21,325 bases of DNA from positions 1 through 21,325 of the forward strand of contig ATSW01006180.1 of NCBI GenBank assembly GCA_000444245.1, read 5' to 3'. The notes under the pieces were generated by a model. The model saw nothing but the letters and a program-made list of their open reading frames with translations, was not told the origin of the DNA and made no database searches. Below, one piece after another: positions 18,571 through 21,325 of the stretch. The stretch is from Botryllus schlosseri. Taxonomy: Eukaryota; Chordata; Ascidiacea; Stolidobranchia; Styelidae. Position 1 is the stretch's first letter. The number at the start of each line of letters is the position of its first letter. Position numbers and translations under genes: made by a program.

Positions 18571-18795
18571 CGCGAACAATCTTTCACTGGAATGTTTTGT
18601 CAGAAATAATCATGCGCAATGGTAGCACGTAGCATTCAGATATTTTAGCGATTTTAGTGTCTAATAACTTCTATTAGCTCAAACGTACCTCTGACCATTA
18701 ACTAAATAAAAAACTCTACCGGCATTCGCTAGTCACTCTTAATTCAAAGACATATTCTGGTCGGTACACGGTGCGGTGTCAGACCAAAACTACAG

Positions 18796-19192
18796 CAGTG
18801 GTTCGCAACATAAGCCATATCCCCCCCCCCCAGTGGGCGATTTCGAGAAATAGGGGTAGCAAATACCAAATGGGGCGACTATGTTAGAAAGTTCATCGTT
18901 CAGTGAGATATATTTAATTAACACGGTCCAGTAATGCACGTGAAGACGAGTTATTCTGCATATGACGCGAAAAATAGTCAACTCAACGGAAAGTAGATGC
19001 GGAAACCAGTTTTTCGAGCACCAACCACCTCAAAAAATGGCTTTTTAAAAGTAAATTCATCAGCAATCAGATTTAGGTGAATACATATCCCGAATATATG
19101 TCCTCTTTTTCGGAATCGTAGATATGGAGGGCGAAAATTCGTGTCGAGATTGATAAGGGGAGCGATGAGTCGAAAAAGGTTGGGAACCACTG
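18796..19192 (+). mobile_element. hAT MITE ('CAGTGGTTCCCAAC' family), copy 2
   Basis: Ends CAGTGGTTCGCAACATAAGC and AAAGGTTGGGAACCACTG. Flanking AACTACAG / ATCTATAG agree at 6 of 8. Contains a C12 run near the left end and the shared GCGATGAGTCGAAAAAGG block near the right end. 397 bp, non-coding; reading frames over it are shadows. Confidence 0.85.
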
Positions 19193-19536
19193 ATCTATAG
19201 CATCGGTGTAGGAAGGATACGACGCAATTATGACATGTAAATCGTAATACAATTAAGAATATTGCCATTGGTAAAAGTTGAGGATTTCAGCAGAGATAGA
19301 AGTCGATCCGCTCCCAGTTTCAGACCCACCTGTACAGTACAGTACAAATAATTTCGTAAAATTGTCAAGCAGAATTATCTAAAACCTACTTGAGTACTCG
19401 GAATAAGTAGAAATACTTCATTAATGACCACGTTGCAAAATTGCGCCATTCCGCTTTTCCACCCCAAATCCGCCCGTAAAGACTAATAGGCTCGGGATTA
19501 TTTCCTGCCGCTCAGTTTACCTTATTTGTATGACAG

Positions 19537-19675
19537 GTGACGAGTAACGGCCCCGCCCTTCCGACAAAAGCGCAACGCCTTTCGCCCGGCACGAAAATTG
19601 TACTCGAAGAAGCCGGACTCCGGACCGCGTCGGCTGTAGGCGACGAAGCTCCGGAGGATTTGTCCGTTATAACCG
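19537..19675 (+). CDS. Candidate third exon of the BCL11-like gene (linker region)
   Basis: Seen: a pyrimidine-rich stretch ending TATGACAG at 19536, then a stop-free, relatively GC-rich stretch of 139 bases, then a strong donor GTAAGT at 19676. Entry phase 0 matches the exit phase of the exon ending at 16440, and exit is phase 1. The translation starts VTSNGPALPTKAQRLSPGTK and ends with an acidic piece containing GDEAPEDLSV. No zinc finger or named domain is present. A weak resemblance to the VGIQVTPEDD segment that follows the first finger in vertebrate BCL11 proteins is noted but not proof. Frame and splice agreement together make a real exon likely. Composition differs from the AT-rich repeat-laden flanks. 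Confidence 0.55.
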
Positions 19676-20177
19676 GTAAGTCACTGGTTCAATTCTTAGC
19701 GATTTGCACCGTGCCGAAAGTTTACATCAGAATTTCCTGCGAAGTTTGAATTATGTACGCGTGACTCGATGGTGACGTCTTCACGTTACTTCTTAATCGA
19801 TACCTTTATTTACCCTGTACGGATACGCCACTGCAGAAAGCAATTTCGGATGTTGCGATCTCATATTTCTAGATTATTCGGTACACTAAACATGTCCATA
19901 TTGTCCTAGATACGACCGAGAAAATGAAAATTCTGAACGTATGATTTGGAACGTGAAAGTGCCCGTTAACTGAATCACACCCCGCCCGCGCTATGGTGGA
20001 AATGAATACGCCTTTAGTTTCCACTTATCGATATACAACAGTGTATAGTATGCGGACGGGACTGCAATATTTTATTTCGATTTCTGTACCAATTTTATGT
20101 TTTTTCGTGCGTTGCGTACCCGTCCGGTCAGGTCTGAAATTTGTTCAAAAGTGCTATGAAAATCTCATGTCCTAATC
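19676..20177 (+). other. Downstream intron or flank, nothing firm
   Basis: Begins with the GTAAGT donor of the exon at 19537. A 60-codon ATG frame at 19993 has a hydrophobic middle but no domain or context. Otherwise unassigned. Confidence 0.35.
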
Positions 20178-20277
20178 TATCGATTGAATAATATATTCAT
20201 ATTGAAAGGAACCCGAATATTTTCGGCTGACAGGGTTAATCAAATCATCAGTAACTAGTAGAGAATTGGAAATAACA
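20178..20277 (-). repeat. Dispersed repeat R2, copy 3 (reversed)
   Basis: On the minus strand: TTTCCAATTCTCTACTAGTT, ACTGATGATTTGATTAACCC, GAAAATATTCGGGTTC and TTTCAATATGAATATATTAT, aligning with 15645-15780. Confidence 0.65.
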
Positions 20278-20285
20278 ATCTAAAT

Positions 20286-20886
20286 CAGAGGTCCGTGGAC
20301 CCCTTAGGTGTACGAAACACCAGATCAAGGGGTACGAGATGCATCTTGGAATTAGGCCTACACGCTATCTAGAGCCCGAAATTATTTTGAAAACCAACAA
20401 AAGTGGAATCTTGTCTGGCCAGAGTGATTCAAATCAAAATAATTTCTTCGCGCGGTTTCATGTCAATCGCCGTTTTGATTTTCTCGTATGAATCATCAGA
20501 GGTTCTTGAAAATAGGCAGGGTATACGAGGAATTTTATTGATAGCTCTACTGGGTTGGAGGTGGCGAGATAGCATAGTGGTATAATCCACAGCTACAACA
20601 CCAATGGATTGTGGGTTCGCGTCCGACCCAGATCGACTCCAGATTCCCTACCCAAGTATTTGAAGTTTATCTAGGCCCCGCTCCTCCTCGCCATATCATC
20701 CGTGTAAACGGTGTCTTATAAAAGCCTAGAAGTGGGCGGCGCGTGCTACAAGTCGGCAGTTACGGAATAAAAATTAGGAAATGGGCCTGGTGTAAATGAC
20801 CATAGTAGTCGACAAACACCATGAATACCTCAAACAAACAAACAAACAAAACGGGATTGGAGCGCGTAAAAGGTTAAGAAACACTA
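20286..20886 (+). mobile_element. hAT-like element with CAGAGGTCC start, split by SINE copy 2
   Basis: Starts CAGAGGTCCGTGGACCCC and ends GGTTAAGAAACACTA, flanked by ATCTAAAT / TTTTAAAT (6 of 8). It shares GTTTCATGTCAAT and the end block with 420-590. The SINE occupies 20561-20852, so its own sequence is only about 300 bp. Confidence 0.75.
20561..20852 (+). mobile_element. tRNA-derived SINE, copy 2 (full length)
   Basis: Perfect box A TAGCATAGTGG (20570-20580) and box B GGTTCGCGTCC (20614-20624), 44 bp apart start to start, at the head. The body is about 200 bp and shared with the copy at 2107, with a CAAACAAACAAACAAA tail (20831 on). Flanked by GGGTTGGAG (20552-20560) and GGGATTGGAG (20853-20862), a target duplication with one indel. 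Intact promoter boxes and tail make it the younger copy. It would be mobilised by a LINE partner, which is not in the window. Confidence 0.9.
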
Positions 20887-20894
20887 TTTTAAAT

Positions 20895-21325
20895 CACGCT
20901 TCAAAATAATGGTAACTCTGTATCCGATAGAAATGAGGCAACATTATTATCAAATCAGTTTTTTTTTACCAAAATCCATGCTAGTCTCTGATACACTAGC
21001 ATTGTGTGCTACAATGAATTAAAGTGCATCTTTGATGGATTAGCCTCACTGTCCGCTTTCCTGGGAACGGTACCGAGAAAACAGTTTCGCTGTCCGGTAT
21101 TGATTGCCGTGCCTCGGGCGAAATGAGCGAGCGTCTCGTTTGTAAATCGGTGTTACGGTGGTTTCTCGGGTTCTAGTATTTCGGCAGCTTTGCTTACAGA
21201 CTTCCTTCGGTAAGGGCGACGCCAATGAATATTAGCGATCTAATGGCCATGAGATTTAGCCGCCTTCCGATCGGAAGCAGCTATCGGTAAATTCGTATGC
21301 TCGACATCATACCGACACCTGAGAC
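20895..21325. other. Unassigned right edge
   Basis: Low-repeat DNA with a palindrome CTTCCGATCGGAAG at about 21265. No frame, terminus or RNA box supported. Confidence 0.35.

Larger units (their letters stand above)
16441..19536 (+). other. Intron of the BCL11-like gene (phase 0), about 3.1 kb
   Basis: Donor GTAAGC at 16441 and acceptor TGACAG at 19536. The intron holds a TAGGG-ended MITE (16538-17083), a tract rich in GACTCGAGTC (17084-17215), a hAT MITE split by a second TAGGG-type MITE (17944-18570) and another hAT MITE (18796-19192). Bases 17220-17940 are mostly unique; 17384-17740 is GC-richer with an acceptor-like TATTTTCAG before it, but no frame there looks like protein. Bases 19200-19536 show nothing beyond a short CTGTACAGTACAGTAC palindromic run near 19331. 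Confidence 0.5.

Noticed and set aside
21190-21220. Possible 10-base microexon between TTGCTTACAG and GTAAGG.
   Set aside because: Short consensus matches this close together are expected by chance; no coding continuity could be tested.
1-21325. The window starts GTCTCAG and ends CTGAGAC, an inverted 7-mer, as if it were a giant element with terminal inverted repeats.
   Set aside because: The match stops after 7 bases, no duplication can be seen outside, the interior is a host gene with many unrelated elements, and no transposase spans it. Likely coincidence or a window-cutting effect.
1-21325. CRISPR array, bacterial operon or phage defence system.
   Set aside because: No regular direct repeats with spacers and no prokaryotic gene layout; the sequence is eukaryotic.

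Overview
The window is metazoan nuclear DNA. It holds spliced coding exons with GT/AG borders, introns of 1.9-3.1 kb, and a dense load of short non-autonomous DNA transposons plus a tRNA-derived SINE. There are no operons, no ribosome binding sites and no long intact reading frames. The repeat style (many hAT-type miniature elements inserted into one another) fits an invertebrate. Lineage cannot be fixed from the sequence; a tunicate or other marine invertebrate is only a guess.

The one host gene I can support lies on the + strand and is carried by three candidate exons: 14234-14427, 16279-16440 and 19537-19675. The first ends in DLLTCGSC...FIQ and the second begins HKQLFC. Joined in phase 0 across a canonical GT/AG intron they rebuild a C2HC zinc finger with the spacing of the N-terminal finger of BCL11A/BCL11B (Drosophila CG9650/Chronophage). 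The third exon keeps the frame but has no recognisable domain. The start exon is not recognised here and the C2H2 finger pairs must lie beyond the right edge. Most of the window (1-14233) is therefore upstream intron or 5' flank, and the rest is intron.

Layout. 1-590: tail of a hAT-like element with a coding-like interior. 1101-1445: MITE with ends GGTTACCATA and duplicated TTAG. 1470-1636: long hairpin. 1761-1961: tandem duplication. 2036-2400: dispersed repeat split by SINE copy 1. 3140-3530: second copy of that dispersed repeat. 4131-5640: decayed coding remnant on the minus strand, treated as a fossil. 6056-6376: second GGTTACCATA MITE. 6405-6560: GAGTC-rich tract. 6743-6980: hAT-like MITE that gives an empty site for a later insertion. 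8320-10180: three more copies of the dispersed repeat. 10200-12460: mostly unique intron-like DNA with two identical 13-bp CRE dyads. 12465-14024: a three-level nest (GGTTACCATA MITE, then hAT, then foldback element). 14234-21325: the exons, with introns filled by hAT MITEs, a TAGGG-ended MITE family, dispersed repeats and SINE copy 2 inside another hAT element.

The elements are non-coding passengers. Their value here is stratigraphic: nested insertions, target duplications and an empty site let their relative ages be read directly. Most unrecognised reading frames in the window are open on both strands or fall inside repeats, and I do not call them genes.
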